From Desulfovibrio sp. (GTDB taxonomy: Bacteria > Desulfobacterota > Desulfovibrionia > Desulfovibrionales > Desulfovibrionaceae): a stretch of DNA of 64,000 nt. Numbering within the stretch: position 1 is the stretch's first letter; each line of letters begins with the position of its first letter. Shown one piece after another: positions 23,687 to 33,372 of the stretch. The stretch is taken from the NCBI GenBank assembly GCA_031272715.1, contig JAISTH010000083.1, forward strand, positions 1-64,000, given 5' to 3'. The notes beneath the pieces were generated by a model. The model saw only the letters and a list, made by a program, of their open reading frames with translations, did no database searches and had not been told where the DNA came from. A program made the translations under genes and the position numbers.

Positions 23687-26600
23687 TCACGACCTCGTCA
23701 GGAACTTGCGCAGCTTCTCCAGCACCACGTCGAAGTCCAGGGGCTTGCCGATGTGGTCGTCCATGCCCGCGGCGAGGCATCGCTCCACGTCCTCCTTGAA
23801 CACGTTGGCGGTCATGGCCACGATGGGGATGGTCCCGGCCTTGGGCAGGTCCAGGGACCGGATGATCCGGGTGGTTTCGTAGCCGTCCATCTCCGGCATC
23901 TGCACGTCCATGAAGATCATGTCGTAGGCGCCTTCGTTCCGGACGAACATGTCCACGGCCATCATGCCGTTCTCTGCGCAGGAGATCCTGATGTTGGTGG
24001 GTTCCAGGAGGGCCTGCACGATCTCGCGGTTGATCTCCACGTCCTCCACGAGGAGCAGGTGGTGGCGCATGAAGTCGTGTGCCTGTGCAGAAAGCCTGGG
24101 GGGAGCCGTTCCGGGCGGGACTTCCGGAGCGGGCGGGACTTCGGGCGCGGGGGATGGCGCGGGCGTCGGTGCGGGCGTCCGGGCTTCGGGAGCGGTCTCC
24201 GGGGCTTCCTGAGCCGGTTCCGGCGCTCCAGGAGCAGGCTCCGGGGCCTCGGAATCGGCTCCCGGCGTTCCCCCCTCCGGTTCCGGCGTTCCCCCCTCCG
24301 GTTCCGGGACTTCGGGCGACGGGGCGAGGGCCTCGGCCAACGCCGAAGGAAGAAGCGGCTTCACGAGGAAGGCGTCGACACCCTCCATCCGGGATCCTCC
24401 ATCCCCCTCCCCGGTGCCGTCCGAAAACCCCATGACCACGAGACGCCCCTTCCCTATCCTCCGCCGCAGCTTCGCGAGAAGCCCGCGTCCCTCCTCCCCG
24501 TCCGCGAGATCCGCATCCACGAGACAGACCTCGTGCCCCAGCCCGTTCCCAAGCAGGACCAGGGCGCTGTCCTCGTCGCAGGCCGTGTCGCAGACGGCAT
24601 CCATCGCCTCGAGCACGTCCCGGCACTCCAGCGCGGCCTCCCGGTCCGCGTCCACCACCAGCACCCGCAGCCCGTGGAGACTCGCCGCGGGGAACCCCTC
24701 GGCATCCTCCCGCGCCTCGGGCAGTCGCACCGAAAAGGAGAAGGTGCTCCCCCGCCCCTTCGCCGACTTGATCCAGATCCTGCCCCCCATCATCTCCACG
24801 ATGCGCTTCGAGATGGCGAGCCCGAGGCCCGAGCCGCCGTACTTCCTGGAGGTGCCGCTCTCCGCCTGCTCGAAGGAGCGGAAGAGCCGCGCCTGCTGCT
24901 CCGGGCCGATGCCGATGCCCGTGTCCGTCACGTGCACCTCGAGGGTGCACATCCCCTCGCTCCGGTTCACGAGCCGCGCCTCCAGCGTGACGGTCCCCCC
25001 CTCGGGCGTGAACTTCACCGCGTTGGAAAGCAGGTTCGCCAGCACCTGGGCGAGCCGCTGGTCGTCCCCCACAAGCCGCCCGGGGATGGCGGGATCCACG
25101 ACGACGTCCAGCCGCAGGCGCTTCGAGTCCACGGCGAAGTTGAGGATGCCCACGGCGGTCCGCACCGTCTTCGGGAAGTCGAAGGCCGTGATCGACAGCT
25201 CCAGCTTGCCCGCGTCGATCTTCGACATGTCCAGGATGTTGTTGATGACCCCAAGAAGATGCGTCGACGCCTCCTTGATCCTGCCGAAGGCGTAGTTCTT
25301 CCGCTCGATGTCGGCGGCCCCCTCCCCGATGGTGGTCATGCCGATGACCGCGTTGAGGGGGGTGCGTATCTCGTGGCTCATGCTGGCCAGGAAGACGGAT
25401 TTCGCCTGGGCGCTGGCCAACGCCTGCTCCCTGGCCTTCTGCAGGTTGCGCAGCATCCTCTCCCGCAGGACGGCCGTCGCCGCCATCAGGGCGAAGGCGC
25501 GCAGGATGTCCTCCTCCTCGCCGGTGAAGGACCGCTCCGACTGGGCGTCGTCGTAGACCGCGAACCCCCAGAACCCCTCCTGCAGATGCACCGGCAGGAT
25601 CAGGGCTGACTTCGAGCCCTCCTCCCCGAGAAGCCTGCACACCTCGGGGGGGAGTCCGGACACGGGCCCGTTCAGGCTCATGGCCGGCGAGGCGAAGCGC
25701 TCCCGCCACTCGGGCCCCATCGCCGCGTAGGGAACGGGCCCGTCGAACGCGTCCGCCCCTCCGCCCCGCTCCTGCTCGAGGCGCTCGTACACCGGACTCG
25801 ACCACACGCTCTCCAGGACGAAGTACAGTTCCCCGTCGATGAGCCGGTTCCGGAACACCCGGACCCTGTCCACCCCGACGCTTCTGCCGATCTCCCGCAT
25901 CGCCGAGGGGACCACCGCCGAGACGTCCTCCGCCCGGGACATGAACAGGAGCTTCGCGCCGGCGTGGGCGGCGTTCAGCAGCTTCGTCATGTTGATGAGA
26001 CGGTTCCTGACGGTGATCAGCTCCGTGATGTCCACCATGTAGACGACGATGGCGTGGCCGTCCCTGAAGGGGATGCGCTTCATCACCACGGACATCCGGT
26101 GTGAGGCCCCCCGCAGGAGAATGGACGTCCGGAATTCCAGGTACCCCTGCTCCGAGGCCATGCGCAGCCGCTCCCTGAGGGGGATGGACGCGTGGCCGGG
26201 CTGGCTCCTCGGGACGACGCTCTCCGCGAGGAGGCCGGCGCCGCCCTGGATCATCTCCTCCTTCGTGGCGAAGCCCATGAAGCTGACGGCCGCGGGGTTG
26301 CAGTCCAGGAGCCGCCCCCCGTCGTCGAAGAGGATGTTGATGTGGGGGTTGGCGTCGAAGAGGGCCGAGATGACCTGCTGCTCCCGGATGAGGGAGAGGT
26401 TCGCCCTGCTGACCTTCTCCCTCTCCTTCTCGTAGATCTGCTCGTGGAAGAGGAGGACCATGGCGACGAAGAGGCCCGACACGATGAGGGACTGGATGTG
26501 GTCCACGGTCTGGGCCCAGGGGATGGAGGCGTCGATGGGGATGACCAGGTCCGGATCGTTGTATATGGCGATGTAGCACCCCACCACGAGGAGGATGTGG

Positions 26601-26992
26601 GTGACGAGGAGCACGTAGCGGGTCCTGCCCTCGGACAGGAGCATGATGACCGTGATGCACAGGACGAAATACGCCGACATGCCGCTGTCCGGCCCTCCCA
26701 GCAGGAAGAGGAAGGTGGGCATGATGATGTCGCAGAAGGTGACGATGAAGGGGAGGGAGGCGTAGCGGTGCAGGTGGTAGACGTTGCAGACGAAGAAGAA
26801 GCCGACGGCCGCCACGATCAGGGCCGCCAGCAGCAGCAGGACGGCGAGGCTGGCGCCCATGATGGTCCGGCTCACGATGGCGATGAGCAGCATCAGCAGC
26901 CCCGCGGTGCAGAGCATGTTGATGAGGCGCTCCCTGAGAGGGATGTCCTCGGCGAAGATGTACTTCCTGACGAAGGCCTGGATTCTGCTCAT
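23687..26992 (-). CDS. Membrane hybrid histidine kinase with PAS, GAF and two receivers
   Basis: The protein has 1101 aa. Residues 20-200 hold about six membrane helices (a MASE-like sensor), followed by a PAS domain (about 215-330), a GAF domain (about 345-505), HisKA with SMSHEIRTPLNAVIG (about 535), and HATPase with DTGIGIG and GSGLGLAI. A first receiver-like domain is divergent. Next comes a Pro/Glu-rich linker (about 894-967) with repeated PEPEGGT and PAPE units, then a canonical receiver with acceptor Asp in MIFMDVQMPEMDGYE (about 1029). No HPt domain is present, so phosphotransfer needs a separate protein. The start follows AGGCATCC. It lies 97 bp downstream of an HD-GYP gene, suggesting joint function in c-di-GMP signalling. 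Confidence 0.93.
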   Translation of the reverse strand: MSRIQAFVRKYIFAEDIPLRERLINMLCTAGLLMLLIAIVSRTIMGASLAVLLLLAALIVAAVGFFFVCNVYHLHRYASLPFIVTFCDIIMPTFLFLLGGPDSGMSAYFVLCITVIMLLSEGRTRYVLLVTHILLVVGCYIAIYNDPDLVIPIDASIPWAQTVDHIQSLIVSGLFVAMVLLFHEQIYEKEREKVSRANLSLIREQQVISALFDANPHINILFDDGGRLLDCNPAAVSFMGFATKEEMIQGGAGLLAESVVPRSQPGHASIPLRERLRMASEQGYLEFRTSILLRGASHRMSVVMKRIPFRDGHAIVVYMVDITELITVRNRLINMTKLLNAAHAGAKLLFMSRAEDVSAVVPSAMREIGRSVGVDRVRVFRNRLIDGELYFVLESVWSSPVYERLEQERGGGADAFDGPVPYAAMGPEWRERFASPAMSLNGPVSGLPPEVCRLLGEEGSKSALILPVHLQEGFWGFAVYDDAQSERSFTGEEEDILRAFALMAATAVLRERMLRNLQKAREQALASAQAKSVFLASMSHEIRTPLNAVIGMTTIGEGAADIERKNYAFGRIKEASTHLLGVINNILDMSKIDAGKLELSITAFDFPKTVRTAVGILNFAVDSKRLRLDVVVDPAIPGRLVGDDQRLAQVLANLLSNAVKFTPEGGTVTLEARLVNRSEGMCTLEVHVTDTGIGIGPEQQARLFRSFEQAESGTSRKYGGSGLGLAISKRIVEMMGGRIWIKSAKGRGSTFSFSVRLPEAREDAEGFPAASLHGLRVLVVDADREAALECRDVLEAMDAVCDTACDEDSALVLLGNGLGHEVCLVDADLADGEEGRGLLAKLRRRIGKGRLVVMGFSDGTGEGDGGSRMEGVDAFLVKPLLPSALAEALAPSPEVPEPEGGTPEPEGGTPGADSEAPEPAPGAPEPAQEAPETAPEARTPAPTPAPSPAPEVPPAPEVPPGTAPPRLSAQAHDFMRHHLLLVEDVEINREIVQALLEPTNIRISCAENGMMAVDMFVRNEGAYDMIFMDVQMPEMDGYETTRIIRSLDLPKAGTIPIVAMTANVFKEDVERCLAAGMDDHIGKPLDFDVVLEKLRKFLTRS

Positions 26993-27088
26993 CGGATGCC
27001 TGGGGTCGTGGGCGGCGTCTCCGGGAGGGCGGCCGAGAAGGGGGGATGCCGGTCTGGGGGTTGGCGCGGACCGGGGACGCGGGACGCG

Positions 27089-28111
27089 TCAGGTCGCCTC
27101 GATGGCATCGTCCATGGGAATGGGCTCGGGCCACGTCGACACGAGGGAGAACAGGAGCCTGGTCATTTCCTCGTCGTAGCGGCGCTTGTCGTCGGCCAGC
27201 GTCCTGGCCGCGTCCACGGGATCCATCGCCTGGGCGTAGGAACGCTCCGCGATCATGGCGCAGAAGGAGTCCGCGACGGCCGCGATGCGCCCCATCCGGC
27301 TGATCTGGGAGCCCGACGCCTTCCTGGGGTAGCCGGACCCGTCGTTGCGCTCGTGGTGTTCGTAGCAGGCCTGGACGAACTCCTCGAAGTTCACGTCCAG
27401 CTTCTGCATCATCTGCACGCCCAGATGGGGGTGCAGCAGGACCTTCTCCCGCTCGTCGGGCTTGAGGCGGCCGGCCTTGCCCACCAGGAAGGCCGGGACC
27501 TTGCACATGCCCACGTCGTGGAGCAGCAGGGCCAGGCCCGTCCTGTCCAGTTCCTTGCGCCTGTAGTCGGAGACCAGCTGCAGCCACAGCCACATGCCCA
27601 CGATCATGCTGTTGATGGCGTGGCGGGCCGGTTCGTGCTTGCGGAAGAGGCGGCGCAGGAAGGCGGTCAGCCTGTGCCTGTCCCCCATGATGATTTCGGT
27701 GAACACCGAGAAGTCCCGGTAGAGGGGGTCGAAGACCGCCTTCACGGGCTGCCCGATGAAGGCGGTGTACCGCATGTGCAGCGCCCGGAGGCAGATGTCC
27801 GCGATCTCGGCCTCCTTGAGGTTCCTGTCCTGCAGGACGAGATCCAGCTGCTTGACGATGTGCCGGGAGTATATGGGATGGTCCGAGCGCGAGACGAAGA
27901 GGTCGCCGTCCTCGCAGAGTTTCGCGACCTCCTCGACCTGCTCGTTGGTCAGCCGGGCGTCCTTCCTGCTGTACGGCTCCAGCACGGCGATGTCGTCCCG
28001 GAACCTGAAGAGATCCACCGGAGGGCGGTACTTGGCGAAGCTCCCCAGTATCTCCGGGCCGATCTGGTAGTACTCCTCGTCGATGTTCCGCTTCGCGACG
28101 TCTTTCGCCAT
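27089..28111 (-). CDS. HD-GYP cyclic-di-GMP phosphodiesterase-like protein
   Basis: This 340-aa protein has a helical N-terminal region without recognisable receiver or membrane segments. An HD-GYP domain follows from about residue 170: LLLHDVGM (about 199), LLHPHLGVQMM (about 231), and YEHHERNDGSGYP (about 255). The HHE-x-x-DGSGYP signature is intact, so hydrolysis of cyclic di-GMP is likely. The start follows AGGAATCC. It sits between pyruvate kinase and a hybrid kinase on the same strand, and the kinase gene follows after 97 bp. Confidence 0.9.
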   Translation of the reverse strand: MAKDVAKRNIDEEYYQIGPEILGSFAKYRPPVDLFRFRDDIAVLEPYSRKDARLTNEQVEEVAKLCEDGDLFVSRSDHPIYSRHIVKQLDLVLQDRNLKEAEIADICLRALHMRYTAFIGQPVKAVFDPLYRDFSVFTEIIMGDRHRLTAFLRRLFRKHEPARHAINSMIVGMWLWLQLVSDYRRKELDRTGLALLLHDVGMCKVPAFLVGKAGRLKPDEREKVLLHPHLGVQMMQKLDVNFEEFVQACYEHHERNDGSGYPRKASGSQISRMGRIAAVADSFCAMIAERSYAQAMDPVDAARTLADDKRRYDEEMTRLLFSLVSTWPEPIPMDDAIEAT

Positions 28112-28135
28112 CTGGATTCCTCGATTTGACGGCCC

Positions 28136-28168
28136 GGGCCGCCGGGAGCGCGCGGCCCCCGGCGGCCC
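28136..28168 (-). terminator. Strong GC hairpin between pyruvate kinase and HD-GYP genes
   Basis: A perfect 11-bp stem (GGGCCGCCGGG / CCCGGCGGCCC) encloses an 11-base loop. It follows the pyruvate kinase stop (28191) by about 20 bp and precedes the HD-GYP start. No U-run follows, so it may attenuate or stabilise transcripts; full termination is not certain. Confidence 0.5.
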
Positions 28169-28190
28169 GGATATGGCCCGTGCCGGGCGT

Positions 28191-29612
28191 CTATTTCCAG
28201 TAGAGCTTCACCAGATTCGTGCCACGGGTGGAGGTCGCGTCGTCGCCGCGCAGCTGGCCGGCGGTGATGACGGCGCAGTCCTCGGGGGCGATGTCGGGGC
28301 AGCCCGCGATGAAGGCCTCGGCCCTCGACAGGTGGCTGACGACCTTGTCGGGATGCCCGATGAAGACGGGATTGACCCCCCAGACGAAGTTGAGGGCCTT
28401 GTAGGTGACGGGATCCGGGGTCAGGGCGTAGACGGGCTGGGACGGGCGTCTGGAGGAGACCTGGCGCGCCGCCGCCCCGCTCATGCTGTGGGACACGATG
28501 GCCTTGGCGTGGGCCTTGTCCGCCAGCAGGCAGGCGGAGTACGCGAGGAACTCCGGAATCCCCCTGTCGGCGTCCGGGGCCTCGAGGGTGCGCCGGTCGA
28601 GGAGCAGGCCCTCGGCCTCCGCGGTGATCCTGCGCATGTACCGCACGGTCTCCACCGGGAAGTTCCCCATCGCCGTCTCTTCCGAGAGCATGACGCAGTC
28701 CGCGCCGTCAAGCACCGCGTTGGCCACGTCCGTGGTCTCGGCCCGGGTGGGGGCGGGGCTGTTCACCATGGACAGGAGCATCTGCGTGGCGACGATCACG
28801 GGCTTGGAGGCCTTGTTGCAGGCGCTGATGATCCGCTTCTGCAGGCCGGGGAGCTTGGGCAGGGGGCATTCCACGCCGAGATCGCCCCGGGCCACCATGA
28901 CCACGTCCGTGGCCTTGAGGATTTCGTCGAGGTTGTCCACGGCGCTCTGCCGCTCCAGCTTGACCACCACGGGCAGGTCGCGGCCCCCGGCCCGGATCAG
29001 TTCCTTGGCCTCCAGCACGTCGTCGGCGGTCTGCACGTACGAGATGGCCACCGCATCCACGCCGAGCTTGAGCCCGTCGGCAAGGTCCTTGCGGTCCTTC
29101 TCGGTCAGGGCCTTGACCTTGGTGGCCTTGCCGGGCAGGGCGAGGCCCTTGCGGGAGGTCACGATGCCGCCGTTCTGGGCCTCGAGGAGCACGAGTCCGT
29201 CCCCGCGCCGTTCCCGGACCACGAACTGGAGCCCGCCGTCCGCCAGCACCATGGTGTCCCCCGGCACGAGGCTCTCGAGGATCACGGCGTGCTCGAAGGG
29301 CAGGAAGGGCAGGTTGTCCGTGCGGCGATCCGGGAGGCCGAGGAGCAGGCGCATGCCCTTGGTGACCTGGATGGTCTTTTCCGGCAGCACGCCGAGGCGG
29401 ATCTTGGGGCCGGAGAGATCCTGCATGATGGTGACGGGCTGCCCCAGTTCCTTCTCGACGGCGCGGATGTAGCCGATGATGGAGGCGAAATCCGCGGCGA
29501 CGCCGTGGGAGAAGTTGAGCCTGAAGACGCTCACGCCGGCCTGGGCCAGCTCCTTGAGCTTCGCCTTGGAACTCGATGCAGGCCCGATGGTGGCCACGAT
29601 CTTCGTCTTCAT
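28191..29612 (-). CDS. pyk: Pyruvate kinase
   Basis: This 473-aa protein converts phosphoenolpyruvate and ADP to pyruvate and ATP. Family motifs are clear: TIGPAS near the start, LNFSHG, LSGPKIRLG, the active-site lysine strand VVVKLERQSAVDN, MVARGDLGVE, and ATQMLLSM. The C-terminal domain (about 350-473) is complete. The start at 29612 is fixed by the typical MKTKIVATIGPAS, although the ribosome site is weak. An HD-GYP gene follows after a strong hairpin. Confidence 0.96.
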   Translation of the reverse strand: MKTKIVATIGPASSSKAKLKELAQAGVSVFRLNFSHGVAADFASIIGYIRAVEKELGQPVTIMQDLSGPKIRLGVLPEKTIQVTKGMRLLLGLPDRRTDNLPFLPFEHAVILESLVPGDTMVLADGGLQFVVRERRGDGLVLLEAQNGGIVTSRKGLALPGKATKVKALTEKDRKDLADGLKLGVDAVAISYVQTADDVLEAKELIRAGGRDLPVVVKLERQSAVDNLDEILKATDVVMVARGDLGVECPLPKLPGLQKRIISACNKASKPVIVATQMLLSMVNSPAPTRAETTDVANAVLDGADCVMLSEETAMGNFPVETVRYMRRITAEAEGLLLDRRTLEAPDADRGIPEFLAYSACLLADKAHAKAIVSHSMSGAAARQVSSRRPSQPVYALTPDPVTYKALNFVWGVNPVFIGHPDKVVSHLSRAEAFIAGCPDIAPEDCAVITAGQLRGDDATSTRGTNLVKLYWK

Positions 29613-30031
29613 AAAAATTTGCGCGAGGATGCCCCTGCGGCGCGCGCGGCGGGGGGGAATCGCGCCCTCCGATGGCTGTTCCTGGTTAAGCGACCGATCG
29701 CCTTCCGCCGGCGCCGATCAGCCCGGGGCCTTGCGGCGCCTCGATGCGTACGGCACGGCCGGAGGGCGTGCCCTTGCGATCCGGCCGCCCTGCTCCGGCC
29801 CGCGGCCGGGAGGGCGTCCCAACGTCGCCTCGATGCCGGAGGGCTGGGAATGGCCCGCCCGATCCCGGTTCGCCGACGCCGCCGACATTCTTACTCATTA
29901 AAGGACGGCGCCCAAAAATGCAACGGAAAATGCCGCATACGCCAACGGGAACCGGGGGCCGACGACGAGGGAAACCGGCCCCTGCCCTTTTCAGCCGGGA
30001 CGGCCGGCGATGCCGTCCCCGAACGCGCGCG
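29613..30031. other. Intergenic region, 419 bp
   Basis: The region lies upstream of pyruvate kinase and downstream of the MFS gene, both on the minus strand. An AT-rich patch near 29885-29925 could hold the pyk promoter (TTGCAT and TAATGA 17 bp apart on the minus strand), but the match is weak. Nothing else is recognisable. Confidence 0.35.
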
Positions 30032-31237
30032 TCACCTGCGGCGTCCCGCGAAGGGGTCCCTGTAGCCCTTCGTGGACGCGAGGATCAGCCAGTATATCAG
30101 GCACAGGACGCCGATCCCCGTGGCCATGGCCCCCACGGGAAGGACGGGGGCGTGGGCGGCGACGGAGCAGCAGGCCATGGCGATGCTGCCGAAAAGCAGC
30201 CCGCCGCAGCCTATGAGGGAGGAGACGCTCCCGGTGTCCCCGTCGACCTGGGAGAGGATGAGCAGGGTGTTCAGGGGACGGCTCGCCGCGGCGAAGAAGG
30301 TCAGGGGGAAGTAGAGCAGGAGGAAGGCGACGGGGCCGCTGGCCCCCGCGAGGAGGAGGCCGATGCCGGTCAGGACCGTGACGCTGAAGGACAGGGTGAG
30401 GAAAGGCACGTGGGGCATGTTCCGCAGGAACCGCTTGTAGGCCAGGGGCCCGGCCATGGAGGCGATGGCGTTGACCGCGAAGTAGAAGCCGAACTGCTGC
30501 TCGGTGCAGCCGAAGAAGGTGATGTAGATGAAGGCCGAGGAGGTGATGTAGGCCATGAAGGGCATGGAGGAGATGGAGGAGAGCAGGAGCAGGTTGCGCA
30601 GCCCGGGGATGCGCAGCACGACGAAGAGGCGGGCGAAGGTGGCGAGGGGCCCGGTCTCCAGGGGGTGCTCCAGGGTCTCGTCGAGGGATCCCAGCAGAAG
30701 GAAGGCCGCGGCCGAGCACAGGAAGAGCGTCACGAAGAGCCCCTTCCAGCTGGTGATCTGCAGCAGGAAGGCGCCGAGGATCGGGGCGACCATGGGAGCG
30801 AGGTTGGAGATGGTCTGCATCCAGACCAAAACGTTCTCCACCTCCCTGCCCCTGTAGACGTCCTTGACGATGGCGAGGGAGATCGCGCTGACCGCGCCGC
30901 TGCCGATGGCCTGGCACACGCGTCCGAAGATGAAGACGTAGATCGTCGGGGCGAAGAGGCACACCAGGGAGGCGGCGGCGTAGAGGAGCAGGCCGGCCTT
31001 CAGCACGGGCTTGCGGCCCCACCTGTCGCTCAGGGGGCCCCAGACGAGCATGGAGAGGGCGAAGAAGAGCATGAAGCCGCTGATGGTCAGGTCCACCAGA
31101 TGCCGGGGGCACTGGAAGACCTCGGTCATGCGGGGCAGTGCGCTGAGGTAGAGGTCGGTGGAGATGGGGACGAAGGCGTTGAGGAAGGCGAGATAGCCTA
31201 TCAGGGCTCTCGGGCCGTAGCGGAAGGGATGGGCCAT
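30032..31237 (-). CDS. Bcr/CflA-family MFS drug efflux transporter
   Basis: This 401-aa protein has 12 predicted membrane helices. It opens with LIGYLAFLNAFVPISTDLYLSALP, the usual Bcr/CflA first helix with the conserved Asp-Leu-Tyr. MFS motif A follows as GPLSDRWGRKPVL, then GRVCQAIGSGA and the antiporter-type motif APMVAPILGAFL. Members export bicyclomycin, chloramphenicol or other small molecules by proton antiport. The start at 31237 (MAHPFRYGPRALIG) fits the family length; the ribosome site is weak. It is monocistronic. Confidence 0.9.
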   Translation of the reverse strand: MAHPFRYGPRALIGYLAFLNAFVPISTDLYLSALPRMTEVFQCPRHLVDLTISGFMLFFALSMLVWGPLSDRWGRKPVLKAGLLLYAAASLVCLFAPTIYVFIFGRVCQAIGSGAVSAISLAIVKDVYRGREVENVLVWMQTISNLAPMVAPILGAFLLQITSWKGLFVTLFLCSAAAFLLLGSLDETLEHPLETGPLATFARLFVVLRIPGLRNLLLLSSISSMPFMAYITSSAFIYITFFGCTEQQFGFYFAVNAIASMAGPLAYKRFLRNMPHVPFLTLSFSVTVLTGIGLLLAGASGPVAFLLLYFPLTFFAAASRPLNTLLILSQVDGDTGSVSSLIGCGGLLFGSIAMACCSVAAHAPVLPVGAMATGIGVLCLIYWLILASTKGYRDPFAGRRR

Positions 31238-31595
31238 GGCGGTGCGCGGGGATGTTGCCGGGTGCGGCCGCCCTCGCTCCCCTGGCGGAGGAAGGTCGCG
31301 GGTCCGAGACATGGGACAAGACCACAAGTCGGCGCCGAACGCAACCGCCGCAGTCGCCCCCGTCTGCCTGCGGGGCGATGGTCGGCCTCCCCCGGCATGC
31401 CTGCAGCGGGCGGGTCGGACGGGGCGCCGGGAGACGGACGGGAGATTTTTTCGCTGGCCCCCGGCGCGGACTCGTGTCAAGGGACATCCGTCAGGGCAGG
31501 CGGAGATCATACACACGCCTGCCGACCGGGGTTCCGAGGGCACCGCCCGCCGCAGGGCGCCGGAGGATCTCAACATCAAAACATTGGAGGTCGCC
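31238..31595. other. Intergenic region, 358 bp
   Basis: This GC-rich divergent region lies between the MFS gene and the first broken Panacea fragment. No gene or clear promoter is visible. Confidence 0.35.
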
Positions 31596-31688
31596 ATGGC
31601 CACGGCCATCGATGTTGCGCGCTACTTTCTGGCGGTCGCGCCGGAAGACACGCTCACCCTCAAGAAGTTGCACAAGCTGGTCGCATAA
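31596..31688 (+). pseudogene. Panacea (DUF4065) N-terminal fragment
   Basis: The first 30 codons read MATAIDVARYFLAVAPEDTL and end KLHKLVA before a TAA. They match the N-terminus of the longer Panacea pseudogene at 32217 almost residue for residue, including the GGTCGCC before the ATG. A good Shine-Dalgarno sequence (GGAGGT) is retained, but the rest of the domain is missing. It is a truncated duplicate. Confidence 0.7.
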
Positions 31689-32216
31689 GAAGATATGGCA
31701 AACCTGTCGCCATCATTTCGATGCCTAGTCGACATGAAAGTAGCCGAGATCCTCTCACTCGAAGACATCAGGAGCACAGGCGGCGCATTGAAAGTGGCAG
31801 GCCAAAGAAGACATGGCAATACAGAGTTTTAGGGGGATTGACCATACATATCACCATTAACGATACTTCCGATACGGTCGTCTTCGAACGAGTCACTAAT
31901 TGGTGACTCCGCCACCGTATAATTTACGCACACACAAGTGGGCCATTCCTTTGACATAAAGGGATGCATCACAGATGACCGCAGTAAAGGATGGCCTTTC
32001 TGCCCTCCCATAGCGTACAAGGAAAGGAGTAAAAGCCAGCCAACAACTCATCTCTTCCATTCGTCCAGCCATCGCTATCCATCAATCTTCTTGTGCGGTA
32101 CTATGTCTGCGCTGACCATTTCGTGTCAATGGCTGTTACCCTTCTGTAGTTCCCTTTCCGTCTGTCGCTCGCTTCTCTCCGGAGAATCCGCCTAAACGTC
32201 TACATTTTAGGTCGCC
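31689..32216. other. Decayed spacer between two Panacea remnants, 528 bp
   Basis: AT content rises here. A 45-codon open stretch at 31695-31832 (plus, beginning MANLSPSFRCLVDMKVAE) looks weakly coding, but it has no family match or good ribosome site and may be another gene fragment. The rest shows nothing recognisable. Confidence 0.35.
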
Positions 32217-32756
32217 ATGGCCACGGCAATCGACGTTGCGCGCTACTTCTTGGCGGTCGCGCCGAAAGACACTGTCACCCACACGAAGCTGCAGAAATTG
32301 GTCGCCTACGCACAAGGGATCAGTCTGGGCATGACGGGCTTGACGCTCTATGAAGAGTCCATTCTGGCCTGGGCGCAGGGCCCCGTGATCCGTGAGGTCA
32401 TGGATGCCTTCGAGAAATAAGGTGATCACACCATCCCCGCCGACATGACGGAGGGGGAAGCCCGCAAGGCGTTCGCCGACGACCAGACGTTCGTACTGGA
32501 GATGGCGCAGGAATGGTACGGCGGCTATGAGGCTTGGGCACTCAACGAGAAGTCCCATCATGACTTCCCCGTACAGGAGTGGGATGGTCGCGTCATCCCG
32601 GTGGAGGACATCAGGGCGGCATTCATCGACAATTTCTGGGTTTCGCATTTCAACGAGGCAAATGCGAGGGTGATGAAGGAGATGGAGGAGAACCCTCCAG
32701 AGGACGATCCGCGCCGATATACATGGGAGGAAGTCTGTGCAGCCGTTGGACTATGA
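32217..32756 (+). pseudogene. Panacea (DUF4065) antitoxin interrupted by an in-frame stop
   Basis: Two open stretches in the same frame make one gene of 180 codons split by a TAA at 32418-32420. The first part has MATAIDVARYFLAVAP, KLQKLVAYAQGISLGM and ESILAWAQGPVIREVMDAFEK. The second, straight after the stop, begins GDHTIPADMTEGEARKAFAD and contains VLEMAQEWYGGYEAWALNEKS. This is the Panacea layout with the A/G-x-GPV block. A single base change would restore it, so decay is recent. Another start (32445) follows the stop, but it would lack the N-terminal half. Confidence 0.75.
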
Positions 32757-32932
32757 GTTTACACAGATGTTGAGGAAGTGTACGGTCGAAGTCGTGGGCG
32801 CAAGGAGACTTGATGCGTTTTCCTGTTCGTGGTACCATCAAGCAGGAAGTGCGTCACGTCAGCCTTGATGTCGTTGCGCAGAAAAGTCCGTCGCCTATGG
32901 CCGAGGCGGTCGGAATGCAAGGGGACAGGACA

Positions 32933-33372
32933 ATGCGGAACAGATCCCGCAAGGAATTCCTCGAAACCGTACGGGAGCTTGCTGGGCGCCCCCGGCGGTT
33001 GACGGACGGGGACAGGGAGATCATGGCCCTGCTCACTCCGAGGCTCCGCAGTCTCCTTGACGCATACATCGCAGTGGAGATGGACTTCCACTCCCTGCAT
33101 GAGGCATCCGGACTGCCCATCAGGACGTTGAACTCCGCATTCGGCATGATTGCCCCATCCGTGTCCGCCGAAGCGACCGCACGGGACCGCAGGTCGACGC
33201 CACCGCCCCGGCCGCAAGGGACATCGGTTCCGACGACAGCGGATGCGAACTGACCACCGAGGCCGTGATCCGCAGTGTCGACAGGATGTACGACTATTTC
33301 GAAAAGATCGGCATGTGGGACTACCTGAAGTCGACCGACCTGTACGGCAATGGAGATGCCAAAGATGCCTGA
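32933..33372 (+). pseudogene. Frameshifted hypothetical protein after the Panacea pseudogene
   Basis: The first frame starts MRNRSRKEFLETVRELAGRP and is helical through LHEASGLPIRTLNSAFGMIAP. About base 33190-33250 the coding signal moves to another frame: DSGCELTTEAVIRSVDRM then YDYFEKIGMWDYLKSTDLYG, ending at TGA 33370-33372. The next open frame starts inside this end (ATG 33365). By position it could be a relic of a Panacea partner or cargo gene. I do not recognise the family. Confidence 0.4.

Noticed and set aside
22020-27593. Very long open frame (over 1800 codons) antisense to the metY, kinase and HD-GYP region
   Set aside because: Its translation is Arg/Gly/Pro-rich low complexity typical of a GC-rich shadow frame, and it crosses several clearly real genes.
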